From Caballeronia sp. M1242 (GTDB taxonomy: Bacteria; Pseudomonadota; Gammaproteobacteria; Burkholderiales; Burkholderiaceae): DNA of 64,000 nt. The translations under genes and the position numbers were made by a program. Positions 1 to 8,532 of the stretch are shown here, one piece after another. The notes below the pieces were generated by a model. It saw only the letters and a list, made by a program, of their open reading frames with translations. It did not search any database and was not told where the DNA came from. The stretch is taken from contig NZ_CP071130.1 in assembly GCF_017220215.1 (NCBI RefSeq), forward strand, positions 124,001 to 188,000, read 5' to 3'. Numbering within the stretch: the stretch's first letter is position 1; every line of letters starts with the position of its first letter.

Positions 1-215
1 AACGACGCCACCATCTCCGCATGTTCGGCCTCGCGACCGACCTGCGCGCCGTCCTCGCAATCGAGCGTGATGTCGAACACCGGGCCGAGCTGCGCCTGCA
101 ACGCGAGCGACTTCCTGATCAGCTTCTCGCTGCCCGCGTAGTGATCGCAGGGCGGCAGAACTGCGGGTTGCGGCTCGCCGTCAAACAGCACGTCGGCGGG
201 GGAGAGAGCGGGCAT
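1..215 (-). CDS. HpcH/HpaI aldolase / citrate-lyase-like protein (N-terminal part, cut by window edge)
   Basis: Only the first 71 codons lie in the window. The peptide starts MPALSPADVLFDGEPQPAVL and continues through a CDHYAGSEKL segment to FDITLDCEDGA. The DCEDGA motif is the metal and phosphate-binding signature of the citrate lyase beta-subunit / malyl-CoA lyase family (TIM-barrel CoA-ester lyases). The gene lies directly downstream of mdh on the same strand, a pairing I recall from Burkholderia genomes, so co-transcription with malate dehydrogenase is likely. Substrate cannot be set from this fragment; a CoA-thioester C-C lyase or thioesterase role is the family expectation. Confidence 0.8.
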   Translation of the reverse strand, partial: MPALSPADVLFDGEPQPAVLPPCDHYAGSEKLIRKSLALQAQLGPVFDITLDCEDGAQVGREAEHAEMVAS

Positions 216-344
216 TGTCGGCGTCGGGTCCGAGGAAATGTGAATTCGATGCTGCTCGTATGTCTGATTCGGCCGCGCTCGCAGTGGTACGCGAGGTACG
301 CAAGCGCGACCGGATCAGGCGCGAACCGCAAAGTCCGCGCTGAA

Positions 345-364
345 GGGAAGCGCGTGCGCTTCCC
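345..364 (-). terminator. Hairpin downstream of mdh
   Basis: A perfect inverted repeat (GGGAAGCGC / GCGCTTCCC) sits 15 nt past the mdh stop codon. It has no clear T-run, so it may be a weak terminator or only an mRNA-stabilising hairpin between mdh and the citrate-lyase-like gene. Confidence 0.35.
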
Positions 365-378
365 ATGTGCCGCCGTGC

Positions 379-1365
379 TTACTTGCCCAGCAGATGCGCA
401 ACGCCGTCGCGCTCTTCGAGCAGTTCGTTCAGCGTGTTGTCCATCTTCTCGCGCGAGAAAGCGTCGATTTCCAGGCCTTCCACGCGCTTGTACTCGCCGT
501 TTTCGCACGTGACGGGCACGCCGTAGATGATGTCTTCCGGAATGCCGTACGAGCCGTCCGACGGAATGCCCATGGTGACCCACTTGCCGTTGGTGCCGAG
601 CACCCAGTCGCGCACATGGTCGATCGCCGCGTTAGCCGCCGATGCCGCCGACGACAGGCCGCGAGCCTCGATGATCGCCGCGCCGCGCTTGCCGACGGTC
701 GGGATGAACGTGTTGCGGTTCCATTCATCGTCGTTGATGAGCTTCGTCAGGTTCTCGCCTTCGGCCGTCGCGAAGCGGAAGTCCGGGTACATGGTCGGCG
801 AGTGGTTGCCCCACACGGCAAGCTTCTCGATGGACGCCACCGGCTTGCCCGACTTGGCCGCCAGTTGCGACAGCGCGCGGTTGTGGTCCAGACGCAGCAT
901 GGCGGTGAAGTTCTTCTTCGGCAGGTCCGGCGCCGACTTCATCGCGATATAGGCGTTCGTGTTCGCCGGGTTGCCGACGACCAGCACCTTCACGTCGCGG
1001 CTCGCGACTTCGTTCAGCGCCTTGCCCTGAACCGTGAAGATTTCGGCGTTGGCCGAGAGCAAATCCTTGCGCTCCATGCCCTTCGAACGCGGACGCGCGC
1101 CGACCAGCAGCGCGATGTCGGCGTCCTTGAACGCGACCTTGGGATCGTCCGTGACGACGACGCCCGCGAGCAGCGGGAACGCGCAGTCTTCCAGTTCCAT
1201 CACGACGCCCTTCACGGCGGCTTGCGCTTGCGGCAGATCGAGCAGCTGAAGAATCACGGGCTGGTCTTTGCCGAGCAGATCGCCGTTGGCGATGCGAAAC
1301 AGCAGCGAGTAGCCGATTTGACCTGCGGCGCCGGTGACGGCAACGCGCTTTGCGGACTTAGCCAT
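379..1365 (-). CDS. mdh: Malate dehydrogenase
   Basis: NAD-dependent oxidation of malate to oxaloacetate in the cytosolic TCA cycle. The 328-residue product has the dinucleotide-binding loop [10 protein letters not shown] near residue 11 and the catalytic histidine in [11 protein letters not shown], and its length fits the family. The start is the ATG at 1365 because AGGAG lies 7-11 bases upstream; the frame stays open further upstream but without family similarity. It is divergent from the GntR regulator at 1955 and is followed by the citrate-lyase-like gene. The pairing with sdh and gltA on the other side makes this a TCA-cycle locus. Confidence 0.97.
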   Translation of the reverse strand: MAKSAKRVAVTGAAGQIGYSLLFRIANGDLLGKDQPVILQLLDLPQAQAAVKGVVMELEDCAFPLLAGVVVTDDPKVAFKDADIALLVGARPRSKGMERKDLLSANAEIFTVQGKALNEVASRDVKVLVVGNPANTNAYIAMKSAPDLPKKNFTAMLRLDHNRALSQLAAKSGKPVASIEKLAVWGNHSPTMYPDFRFATAEGENLTKLINDDEWNRNTFIPTVGKRGAAIIEARGLSSAASAANAAIDHVRDWVLGTNGKWVTMGIPSDGSYGIPEDIIYGVPVTCENGEYKRVEGLEIDAFSREKMDNTLNELLEERDGVAHLLGK

Positions 1366-1861
1366 TGAAACTCTCCTGGACGGTACGTGGAACGCTAGGG
1401 AAAAACGCCATTTTATGCGCGTTACGCAAAGCGTTGATGATGTCATGCCGGACATGCCGCCCGCGGATTGCTGAGAGCCTTCCGCCACGCGGGCCGCGCG
1501 CCGCATGGCTGCGCTTTCCCGCATGGCTGCGTGGCGGCATGACCGTCATGCCATGAATCCTTCTATGAGCGGAAAGTGCGGGACTGCGCGAGGAGGCGCA
1601 TTTTCGCTAGAGTCTGACGGCAAGCGCCCATTCGAGACGGCGCTGGACGTTGCGAGGCGGTAGACAGGCAGCGGCGCGCGAATCGTGTGGCCGATCGGCG
1701 TAAGGCGAAGCGAAAGGGCGTGCCTGGCGGTTGGTGGCGTGGACCCGGCGCGCGCCCGACACTGGCAATTCGGCGAAAACCGCCGAAAAAACCACGCCGA
1801 ACGAACGTTTCCGAAAACCGTGCGACGACCCGCAAACCCTTGCTCGACAAGGAGTGTAGGA

Positions 1862-1890
1862 TTGCCCGCAGGCAAAGTCAACACTATCTT
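1862..1890 (+). promoter_or_regulatory. Putative sigma-70 promoter of the GntR gene
   Basis: TTGCCC at 1862-1867 and TATCTT at 1885-1890 are separated by exactly 17 bp, placing transcription start near 1897, inside the palindrome at 1890-1909 and about 58 nt before the ATG. The overlap is what a repressor-controlled promoter would show. Confidence 0.5.
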
Positions 1891-1909
1891 ATGTCTTATA
1901 TAAGACATA
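1890..1909. promoter_or_regulatory. 20-bp perfect palindrome, probable GntR operator
   Basis: The sequence TATGTCTTAT followed by its exact reverse complement ATAAGACATA forms an uninterrupted 20-bp palindrome 45 bp upstream of the GntR start. Dimeric GntR/HutC-type regulators bind short palindromes with AT-rich centres, and this one covers the end of the -10 box and the expected transcription start. Autoregulation is an inference. No second copy was seen immediately upstream of sdhC or gltA. Confidence 0.6.
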
Positions 1910-1954
1910 GAACTCGCGCGAAAATGTGGACGCGCGACGGGCCTTTGTGTTGAA

Positions 1955-2761
1955 ATGCGCGGCATGAATTCGAACGCGCCAAACTCGGCGGGCACGCCCC
2001 CACAGAACGGCAGCGCACAGGCGGGCGAGCCCGCGGGCGCGCCGTCGCCGACGTTTAGCCCGCTGTATCAGCAAATCAAGGCGCTCATCACGCAGGGCCT
2101 CGAATCCGGCGAATGGAAGCCGGGCGAGATCATTCCGAGCGAGGTCGAGCTCGCGGCCCGCTACAAGGTGAGCCAGGGCACCGTGCGCAAGGCGATCGAC
2201 GAACTTGCCGCGGACAACCTTCTGGTGCGCCGCCAGGGCAAAGGCACGTTCGTTGCGACGCACAGCGAAGATCGCGTGCAATTCCGCTTCCTGCGCCTTC
2301 TGCCCGACGATGGCGACATTCATCCCCATGTCAGCCGCCTGCTCGAATGCCGACGCCTGCGCGCGCCCGCCGAAATTGCGCGCCAGCTCGATCTCAAGCC
2401 CGCCGATCCCGTCGTTCTTATCAAGCGTCTGTTGCAATTCGATGGCGTCACCACGGTCTTCGACGAAATCTGGTTGCCGGGCGCCGTGTTTCGCGGGCTG
2501 ACGGCGGAACGCCTCGCCGACTACAAGGGCCCGCTCTACGCGATGTTCGAAACGGAGTTCGGCACGCGCATGATTCGCGCGTCGGAGAAGATTCGGGCGG
2601 TCGCGGCGGAAGAGCCGGTCGCGCAATTGCTGGATGTGCAGCCGGGCTATCCGCTGTTGTCGGTCGAACGTATTTCGTACACCTACGGCGATCGTCCGGT
2701 GGAAGTGCGGCGCGGCTGGTACGTGACGAGCGGCTATTACTATCAGAACGACTTGAGTTGA
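1955..2761 (+). CDS. GntR-family transcriptional regulator with UTRA domain
   Basis: A 268-residue HutC-subfamily regulator. The winged helix covers about residues 28-105 (PLYQQIKALI, GEIIPSEVELAARYKVSQGT, then GKGTFVATH), followed by a UTRA effector-binding domain to the C terminus. An alanine/proline-rich tail of about 25 residues precedes the helix-turn-helix. It lies upstream of sdhCDABE in the same direction with a 172-bp gap, and divergent from mdh, so control of TCA-cycle genes is likely. A 20-bp palindrome over its promoter suggests autoregulation. An alternative start at 1964 (Met 4) is possible; neither start has a strong ribosome site. The effector is unknown. Confidence 0.9.
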   Translation: MRGMNSNAPNSAGTPPQNGSAQAGEPAGAPSPTFSPLYQQIKALITQGLESGEWKPGEIIPSEVELAARYKVSQGTVRKAIDELAADNLLVRRQGKGTFVATHSEDRVQFRFLRLLPDDGDIHPHVSRLLECRRLRAPAEIARQLDLKPADPVVLIKRLLQFDGVTTVFDEIWLPGAVFRGLTAERLADYKGPLYAMFETEFGTRMIRASEKIRAVAAEEPVAQLLDVQPGYPLLSVERISYTYGDRPVEVRRGWYVTSGYYYQNDLS

Positions 2762-2933
2762 GCGCGCGGGCTTGGGTCGAGTGGTCCGCCTGGTTGGAAG
2801 CGGCCTGGCAAGGGCATCCGAGGGCGCTATTTTCGCGTGGGCGGCAACAGTCTCTTGGGCCGCTTTTCGCTGCGTTGCGGAATGAAAAGGCGCTAAAATC
2901 GCGGGTTAGTGTAATAACAAGTTGGGGTCTAGC

Positions 2934-3344
2934 ATGGCTGAAGCCGTAAAAAAACCAAGGCCCGAGTACCGGAACATCGGGCTTGGACAGATCGCGAAGT
3001 ATCGCTTGCCGTGGGCGGGCAAGGTGTCCATCCTGCATCGCATCAGCGGTCTGTTGCTCTTCATCGCGCTGCCCTTTCTGCTGTATCTGCTCGACCAGAG
3101 CCTCACGTCCGAGATCAGCTTCGAGGCGTTCAAGGGCTTTCTCGCGCACCCCATCGTCAAGATCATCACGCTCGTGCTGTCGTGGGCGTATCTGCATCAC
3201 TTCTGCGCGGGTATCCGCTTTCTCGTGCTTGACATGCACGTCGCCGTCAACAAGGAAGGCGGACGGCAGACCGCCATCGCGGTGCTGGTCGTGTCGCTCG
3301 TGCTGACGCTTGCCGTCGCGCTGAAACTTTTCGGAGCCTTCTAA
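2934..3344 (+). CDS. sdhC: Succinate dehydrogenase cytochrome b556 subunit
   Basis: Membrane anchor of complex II, 136 residues with three predicted transmembrane helices (about residues 35-55, 70-95 and 110-135). The HRISG segment near residue 34 carries conserved quinone/heme-site residues of SdhC. The start at 2934 (MAEAVKKPRPEYRN) matches the family N terminus better than an in-frame start 12 nt earlier. First gene of sdhCDABE; only one base separates it from sdhD. Confidence 0.95.
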   Translation: MAEAVKKPRPEYRNIGLGQIAKYRLPWAGKVSILHRISGLLLFIALPFLLYLLDQSLTSEISFEAFKGFLAHPIVKIITLVLSWAYLHHFCAGIRFLVLDMHVAVNKEGGRQTAIAVLVVSLVLTLAVALKLFGAF

Positions 3345-3345
3345 C

Positions 3346-3714
3346 ATGGGAACGCAAAACCGGGTCGGCCCGAAGCGCCTCGTCGTGGGCGCGCATTACG
3401 GCACAGGCGAATGGCTCGCGCAACGCGTGACGGCCGTCGCCGTGGCGGTGTACACGCTCTTGCTGCTCGTGCTCTTTTTCGGCGCACATAACTTCTCCTA
3501 TGAAGGCTGGGCCGGCATCTTCGCGATGCAGTGGATGAAGCTCGCCACCTTCGTCGCCTTGCTCTCGCTCTTCTATCACGCGTGGGTCGGCATGCGCGAC
3601 ATCTGGATGGATTACGTGAAGCCCGTCGGATTGCGCCTGGGCCTGCTGGTGCTCACCGTCCTGTGGCTCATCGGATGCGCCGGCTACGCTGCACAGATTC
3701 TCTGGAGAGTTTAA
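3346..3714 (+). CDS. sdhD: Succinate dehydrogenase membrane anchor subunit
   Basis: A 122-residue hydrophobic protein with three transmembrane helices and the SdhD motif YHAWVGMRDIWMDYVKP, whose histidine region helps ligate heme b. With SdhC it anchors the SdhAB catalytic dimer in the inner membrane and carries the ubiquinone site. It starts one base after the sdhC stop and ends 5 bases before sdhA, so translation of the three is probably coupled. Confidence 0.95.
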   Translation: MGTQNRVGPKRLVVGAHYGTGEWLAQRVTAVAVAVYTLLLLVLFFGAHNFSYEGWAGIFAMQWMKLATFVALLSLFYHAWVGMRDIWMDYVKPVGLRLGLLVLTVLWLIGCAGYAAQILWRV

Positions 3715-3719
3715 AGAAC

Positions 3720-5495
3720 ATGGCTGCAATCAAGACTTCCTTGCCGCGTCGTCGTTTCGACGTGGTGATCGTGGGCGCGGGCGGGTCGGGCATGCGCGCG
3801 TCGCTGCAGCTCGCGCGCGCGGGCCTGTCCGTCGCGGTGCTCTCCAAAGTGTTCCCGACGCGCTCGCATACGGTGGCCGCGCAAGGCGGCATCGGCGCAT
3901 CGCTCGGCAACATGAGCGAAGACAACTGGCACTACCACTTCTACGACACGATCAAGGGCTCCGACTGGCTCGGCGACCAGGACGCGATCGAGTTCATGTG
4001 CCGCGAGGCGCCGAACGCCGTGTACGAGCTCGAACACATGGGCATGCCGTTCGACCGCAATCCGGACGGCACCATCTATCAACGCCCGTTCGGCGGCCAC
4101 ACCGCGAACTACGGCGAGAAACCCGTGCAACGCGCGTGCGCCGCTGCTGACCGCACGGGTCACGCGTTGCTGCACACGCTGTATCAGCAGAACGTCGCGG
4201 CCAAGACGCACTTCTTCGTCGAGTGGATGGCGCTGGACTTGATCCGCGACGCCGACGGCGACGTGCTCGGCGTGACCGCGCTCGAAATGGAAACGGGCGA
4301 CGTCTACATCCTCGAAGGCAAGACGACGCTGTTCGCCACGGGCGGCGCGGGTCGCATCTTCGCGGCATCGACCAATGCGTTCATCAACACGGGCGATGGC
4401 CTCGGCATGGCCGCTCGCTCGGGCATCGCGCTGCAGGACATGGAGTTCTGGCAGTTCCACCCGACGGGCGTCGCGGGCGCGGGCGTGCTGATCACCGAAG
4501 GCGTGCGCGGCGAAGGCGGCATTTTGCGTAACGCGAACGGCGACCGCTTCATGGAACGCTACGCGCCGACGCTGAAAGACCTCGCGCCGCGCGACTTCGT
4601 CTCGCGCTCGATGGACCAGGAGATCAAGGAAGGACGCGGCGTCGGTCCGAACAAGGATCACGTGCTGCTGGACCTGTCGCACATCGGCGCCGAGACGATC
4701 ATGAAGCGTCTGCCGTCGATCCGCGAGATCGCGCTCAAGTTCGCCAACGTGGACTGCATCAAAGAGCCGATTCCCGTGGTGCCGACCATCCACTATCAGA
4801 TGGGCGGGATTCCGACGAACATGCACGGTCAGGTCGTCGGCACGGCCAAGGGCTACGACGATCCGGTCAACGGCTTCTATGCAGTGGGCGAATGCTCGTG
4901 CGTGTCGGTGCACGGCGCGAACCGTCTGGGCACGAACTCGCTGCTCGACCTCGTCGTGTTCGGCCGCGCGGCGGGCAATCACATCATCAAGCACGCGACC
5001 GAGATGAAGGAGCACAAGCCGCTGCCGGCCGACGCCGCCGACTTCGCGCTCGAACGCCTCGCGGTGCTGGAGAAGTCGACCTCGGGCGAATACACGCAGC
5101 ACATCGCCAACGACATCCGCGCGACGATGCAGTCGCACGCGGGCGTCTTCCGAACCTCGAAGCTCCTGGAAGAGGGCGTCGGCAAGATCGCGGAGTTGGC
5201 CGAGCGCGTGAAGCACGTGCATCTGAAGGACAAGTCGAAGGTGTTCAACACCGCGAAGGTCGAGGCGCTGGAGCTGGCGAATCTGATCGAAGTGGCGCGC
5301 GCGACGATGGTCTCGGCCGAGGCGCGCAAGGAAAGCCGCGGCGCGCATGCGCATAGCGACTACGAACATCGCGATGACGAGAACTGGATGCGTCATACGC
5401 TGTGGTTCAGCGAAGGCAATCGCCTCGACTACAAGCCGGTGCAGATGAAGCCGCTGACGGTCGAATCGGTGCCGCCGAAGGCGCGTACCTTCTAA
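3720..5495 (+). CDS. sdhA: Succinate dehydrogenase flavoprotein subunit
   Basis: Catalytic subunit of complex II, 591 residues, oxidising succinate to fumarate. The N-terminal FAD fold shows VIVGAGGSGMRASLQLA, and RSHTVAAQGG contains the histidine that binds FAD covalently in this family. Active-site segments HPTGVAGAGVLITEG and SVHGANRLGTNS are intact, and the C-terminal domain ends normally. The start at 3720 (MAAIKTSLPRRRFD) is chosen because upstream in-frame sequence overlaps sdhD and is not SdhA-like. Fifteen to twenty bases separate it from sdhB. Confidence 0.97.
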   Translation: MAAIKTSLPRRRFDVVIVGAGGSGMRASLQLARAGLSVAVLSKVFPTRSHTVAAQGGIGASLGNMSEDNWHYHFYDTIKGSDWLGDQDAIEFMCREAPNAVYELEHMGMPFDRNPDGTIYQRPFGGHTANYGEKPVQRACAAADRTGHALLHTLYQQNVAAKTHFFVEWMALDLIRDADGDVLGVTALEMETGDVYILEGKTTLFATGGAGRIFAASTNAFINTGDGLGMAARSGIALQDMEFWQFHPTGVAGAGVLITEGVRGEGGILRNANGDRFMERYAPTLKDLAPRDFVSRSMDQEIKEGRGVGPNKDHVLLDLSHIGAETIMKRLPSIREIALKFANVDCIKEPIPVVPTIHYQMGGIPTNMHGQVVGTAKGYDDPVNGFYAVGECSCVSVHGANRLGTNSLLDLVVFGRAAGNHIIKHATEMKEHKPLPADAADFALERLAVLEKSTSGEYTQHIANDIRATMQSHAGVFRTSKLLEEGVGKIAELAERVKHVHLKDKSKVFNTAKVEALELANLIEVARATMVSAEARKESRGAHAHSDYEHRDDENWMRHTLWFSEGNRLDYKPVQMKPLTVESVPPKARTF

Positions 5496-5516
5496 GGCAA
5501 GGGCAAGGATATCCAA

Positions 5517-6218
5517 ATGGCAAAGAGAATTTTCGAGGTCTACCGGTACGATCCGGACAAGGACGCCGCGCCGCGCATGCAGCGCTACGAGCTCGACCTG
5601 ACGCATGAACGCATGCTGCTGGATGCGCTGGTGAAGCTGAAGGAGCTCGATGAAACGCTGTCGTTCCGTCGTTCGTGCCGCGAGGGCGTGTGCGGATCGG
5701 ACGCGATGAACATCAACGGCAAGAACGGGCTCGCGTGCCTCACGAACCTGAACGACTTGCCGCAGCGCATCGTGCTGCGTCCGCTGCCGGGGCTGCCGGT
5801 GGTGCGCGATCTGATCTGCGATTTCACGCAGTTCTTCAACCAGTATCACTCGATCAAGCCGTACCTGATCAACGACACGCCGCCGCCGGAGAAGGAGCGT
5901 TTGCAGTCGCCGGTGGAGCGGGATGAACTCGATGGGCTGTACGAGTGCATTCTGTGCGCGAGCTGCTCGACGTCGTGCCCGAGCTTCTGGTGGAATCCGG
6001 ACAAGTTCGTGGGTCCGGCGGGTTTGCTGCAGGCGTATCGCTTTATCGCCGATAGCCGCGATCAGGCCACTGGCGAGCGGCTCGATAATCTGGAAGACCC
6101 GTATCGCCTGTTCCGCTGCCATACCATCATGAACTGCGTCGATGTGTGCCCGAAGGGACTCAACCCGACGAAGGCCATCGGCAAGATCAGGGAAATGCTG
6201 GTGCGGCGGGCGGTTTGA
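5517..6218 (+). CDS. sdhB: Succinate dehydrogenase iron-sulfur subunit
   Basis: A 233-residue electron-transfer subunit. It has the 2Fe-2S set [19 protein letters not shown], the 4Fe-4S set [12 protein letters not shown] and the 3Fe-4S set [14 protein letters not shown], all intact and in family order. It passes electrons from SdhA flavin to ubiquinone at SdhCD. It is followed after 14 nt by the assembly factor gene. Confidence 0.97.
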   Translation: MAKRIFEVYRYDPDKDAAPRMQRYELDLTHERMLLDALVKLKELDETLSFRRSCREGVCGSDAMNINGKNGLACLTNLNDLPQRIVLRPLPGLPVVRDLICDFTQFFNQYHSIKPYLINDTPPPEKERLQSPVERDELDGLYECILCASCSTSCPSFWWNPDKFVGPAGLLQAYRFIADSRDQATGERLDNLEDPYRLFRCHTIMNCVDVCPKGLNPTKAIGKIREMLVRRAV

Positions 6219-6232
6219 CAAAGGACGATGAC

Positions 6233-6514
6233 ATGGTCGACAAGCAAGACGACTCGCATCAGTCCGACCCTCTTCGCCGTGCGCGTCTTCGCTGGCGCGC
6301 GCGGCGCGGCTTGCTGGAAAACGATCTGATCTTCGAGCGTTTTTTCAGCCGATATGAGCATGACCTCAGCGACGCCGACGTGGCCGCTTTGACGCGCCTG
6401 CTGGAGCTGAGCGACAACGAACTGATGGACCTGCTGCTCGCGCGCACCGAACCGGAAGGCGATCTCGCCACGCCGGACGTGCTGCGCCTGCTGCAGTGGC
6501 TGCGTTCGGTGTGA
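6233..6514 (+). CDS. sdhE: SdhE/SDH5-type FAD assembly factor
   Basis: A small 93-residue acidic protein whose core RARLRWRARRGLLENDLIFERFF carries the RGxxEx-D signature of the SdhE/YgfY family, here with RRGLLENDL. These proteins promote covalent flavinylation of SdhA. The start at 6233 (MVDKQDD) has AAGGA 7-12 bases upstream. Its position as the last gene of the sdh operon fits the role. Confidence 0.9.
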   Translation: MVDKQDDSHQSDPLRRARLRWRARRGLLENDLIFERFFSRYEHDLSDADVAALTRLLELSDNELMDLLLARTEPEGDLATPDVLRLLQWLRSV

Positions 6515-6679
6515 TTTCGGCAAAGATCCCGGGCGTTCTGCACAATACGCGTACGAACCGGGCCGAAGTCACGCGACGACCAGCCTAAAGCACTCGCGGC
6601 TACTCAAAAGCGTTGCCGCGCAGCTTCCGTCGTGCAAATTATCGAAAACCTGTATCCATACTTCGATTGAGGATGTGCT

Positions 6680-7981
6680 ATGACCCCGTCAGATGTTAAA
6701 GCCACGCTATCGTTCAGCGACAACTCGCCGAGCGTCGAAATGCCGATCTACAAGGGCACGATGGGCCCGGACGTGATCGACATCCGCAAGTTGTACGGGC
6801 AGACCGGCAAGTTCACGTACGACCCGGGCTTCATGTCGACGGCGGCGTGTAATTCGGCGATCACGTATATCGACGGCGACAAGGGCGAGCTGCTGTATCG
6901 CGGCTACCCGATCGAGCAACTGGCCGTGAACGCCGACTTCCTCGAAACCTGCTATCTGCTGCTGAAGGGCGAATTGCCGAACGCGGCGCAGAACAAGGAA
7001 TTCGTCGACACGGTGACGCGTCACACGATGGTGCATGAGCAGATGCACTTCTTCTTCCGCGGCTTCCGTCGCGACGCGCACCCGATGGCCGTGCTGACTG
7101 CGGCAGTTGGCGCGCTGTCGGCGTTCTATCACGATTCGCTGAACATCAACGACCCGCGTCACCGCGAAGTCTCCGCGATTCGCATGATCGCGAAGCTGCC
7201 GACGCTCGTCGCGATGGCGTACAAGTTCAGCATCGGCCAGCCGTTCGTGTATCCGAAGAACGATCTGTCGTACAGCGCGAACTTCATGCACATGATGTTC
7301 TCGAACCCGTGCGAAGAGTACAAGGTCAATGACGTGCTGGTGCGCGCGCTCGACCGCATCCTGATTCTGCACGCGGATCACGAGCAGAACGCGTCGACGT
7401 CCACCGTGCGTCTCGCGGGCTCGTCGGGCGCGAATCCGTTCGCGTGTATCGCGGCCGGTATCGCGTGTCTGTGGGGCCCGGCGCACGGCGGCGCGAACGA
7501 AGCCGCGCTGAACATGCTGGAAGAGATCGGCTCCGTCGAGAACATTCCCGAATTCATCAAGCAGGTGAAGGACAAGAATTCGGGCGTGAAGCTGATGGGC
7601 TTCGGCCACCGCGTCTACAAGAACTACGATCCGCGCGCCAAGCTGATGCGCGAAACCTGCCACGAAGTGCTGAACGAGCTCGGCCTGCACGACGATCCGC
7701 TCTTCAAGCTCGCGATGGAACTGGAAAAGATCGCGCTGGAAGACGAATACTTCGTGTCGCGCAAGCTGTACCCGAACGTCGATTTCTACTCGGGCATCGT
7801 GCAGCGCGCGCTGGGCATTCCGACGTCGATGTTCACCTGCATCTTCGCGATGGCGCGTACCGTCGGCTGGATCGCGCAGTGGAACGAGATGATCGCCGAT
7901 CCCGAGCAGAAGATTGGCCGTCCGCGTCAGTTGTTTATTGGTCAGACGCCGCGTGAGGCAAAGCCGCTGGATCAGCGTTAA
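6680..7981 (+). CDS. gltA: Citrate synthase, type II
   Basis: Condenses oxaloacetate and acetyl-CoA to citrate; 433 residues, normal for the hexameric NADH-sensitive type II enzymes of proteobacteria. Catalytic regions visible are the [14 protein letters not shown] stretch, the [12 protein letters not shown] stretch, [15 protein letters not shown] with the active-site histidine, and NVDFYSGI with the catalytic aspartate. It lies 165 bp after sdhE, probably with its own promoter, and is closed by a strong intrinsic terminator at 8011. Confidence 0.97.
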   Translation: MTPSDVKATLSFSDNSPSVEMPIYKGTMGPDVIDIRKLYGQTGKFTYDPGFMSTAACNSAITYIDGDKGELLYRGYPIEQLAVNADFLETCYLLLKGELPNAAQNKEFVDTVTRHTMVHEQMHFFFRGFRRDAHPMAVLTAAVGALSAFYHDSLNINDPRHREVSAIRMIAKLPTLVAMAYKFSIGQPFVYPKNDLSYSANFMHMMFSNPCEEYKVNDVLVRALDRILILHADHEQNASTSTVRLAGSSGANPFACIAAGIACLWGPAHGGANEAALNMLEEIGSVENIPEFIKQVKDKNSGVKLMGFGHRVYKNYDPRAKLMRETCHEVLNELGLHDDPLFKLAMELEKIALEDEYFVSRKLYPNVDFYSGIVQRALGIPTSMFTCIFAMARTVGWIAQWNEMIADPEQKIGRPRQLFIGQTPREAKPLDQR

Positions 7982-8010
7982 GCCGATCTCACGGTTCAAG
8001 TAGGTTTGAA

Positions 8011-8040
8011 GGCCCCGGCGGGCGACTGCCGGGGCCTTTT
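8011..8040 (+). terminator. Intrinsic terminator of gltA
   Basis: A 9-bp GC stem (GGCCCCGGC / GCCGGGGCC) with an 8-nt loop is followed directly by TTTT, 29 bp after the gltA stop codon. Confidence 0.85.
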
Positions 8041-8075
8041 GCGTTGTGAATGACAGAATCGACGGGGAGACTGAT

Positions 8076-8260
8076 ATGCGAACGACTGTCGCGATTGATC
8101 GTGACTTACTGGCTAGAGCGCAGGCTTACACTAGTCTGACGGACGAATCCGCGGTGTGTACGAAGCGCTGAAGGCGCTCGTGCAGCGCGAGGCAGCGCGG
8201 CGGCTTGCGAGCCTCGGCGGCATTCAGCCGGACGTTAAAGGCGCTCGCCGTCGTCGGTAG
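8076..8260 (+). pseudogene. Frameshifted VapB-type antitoxin relic
   Basis: The first frame reads MRTTVAIDRDLLARAQAYTS and on to LTDESA, the ribbon-helix-helix N terminus of VapB-family antitoxins, then hits a stop near 8170. Shifting frame after the GCG codon near 8150 restores VYEALKALVQREAARRLASL and the family-like tail GVKGARRRR before TAG at 8258. The span of 185 nt is one base short of 62 codons, so a single-base deletion explains it. A GGGGAG ribosome site precedes the ATG. It is followed by a fragment of the partner toxin. Reading is from the DNA; the family assignment is by pattern. Confidence 0.75.
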
Positions 8261-8261
8261 G

Positions 8262-8345
8262 AAGGGCGTAAAGATCTGGACGCGCGATAAGCGCTTGCAC
8301 AAAGTCGCGGAAGAGCTCGGCGTCAATGCAGTGCTCCAACATTGA
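8262..8345 (+). pseudogene. C-terminal remnant of a VapC PIN-domain toxin
   Basis: The frame ending at TGA 8343-8345 encodes VKIWTRDKRLHKVAEELGVN plus seven residues. This matches the last beta strand and helix of VapC toxins, where the WTRDKRL segment bears the last acidic residue of the PIN active site. About 100 N-terminal residues are missing. It follows immediately the antitoxin relic, as toxin follows antitoxin in intact vapBC pairs, so an internal deletion removed most of the toxin. Confidence 0.65.
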
Positions 8346-8459
8346 TGGCACAGGAGCGGAAGGCTGGTAGTGCCCATCCAGGTACTGATACCACTACCAT
8401 AACCCCATGTTTTCAATAGCTTTTTTGCCTTAGCCTATTACCCAAGCGGCGCGCGAAGG

Positions 8460-8468
8460 TGGCATAAT
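8460..8468 (+). promoter_or_regulatory. Possible extended -10 element for leuC
   Basis: TGG followed by CATAAT fits an extended -10 hexamer about 65 bp upstream of the leuC start. No good -35 box is seen at 16-18 bp, which extended -10 promoters tolerate. Confidence 0.35.
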
Positions 8469-8532
8469 CGTCCAACAAGCTGCCGACGAAGCGAAGCAGC
8501 GTCACCCCGCAGTCATCTGAGAAGCGCTCACC

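Larger units (their letters stand above)
1366..1954. other. Divergent intergenic region between mdh and the GntR regulator
   Basis: About 590 bp without a credible gene. Its right end holds a promoter and palindromic operator described separately. The left part must hold the mdh promoter; a TAAAAT-like hexamer on the minus strand near 1412-1417 is possible but has no convincing -35 partner. Short frames here in several registers lack ribosome sites and family similarity. Confidence 0.6.

Noticed and set aside
3711-6221. 836-codon open frame on the minus strand across sdhA and sdhB
   Set aside because: It is antisense to two intact, strongly conserved genes, is rich in Arg/His/Ala, and has no family motif. 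In high-GC DNA the frame opposite a real gene often stays open.
6515-6600. Possible terminator after sdhE formed by GATTTCGGC and GCCGAAGTC
   Set aside because: The arms are more than 35 nt apart and no T-run follows, so it does not qualify as an intrinsic terminator.
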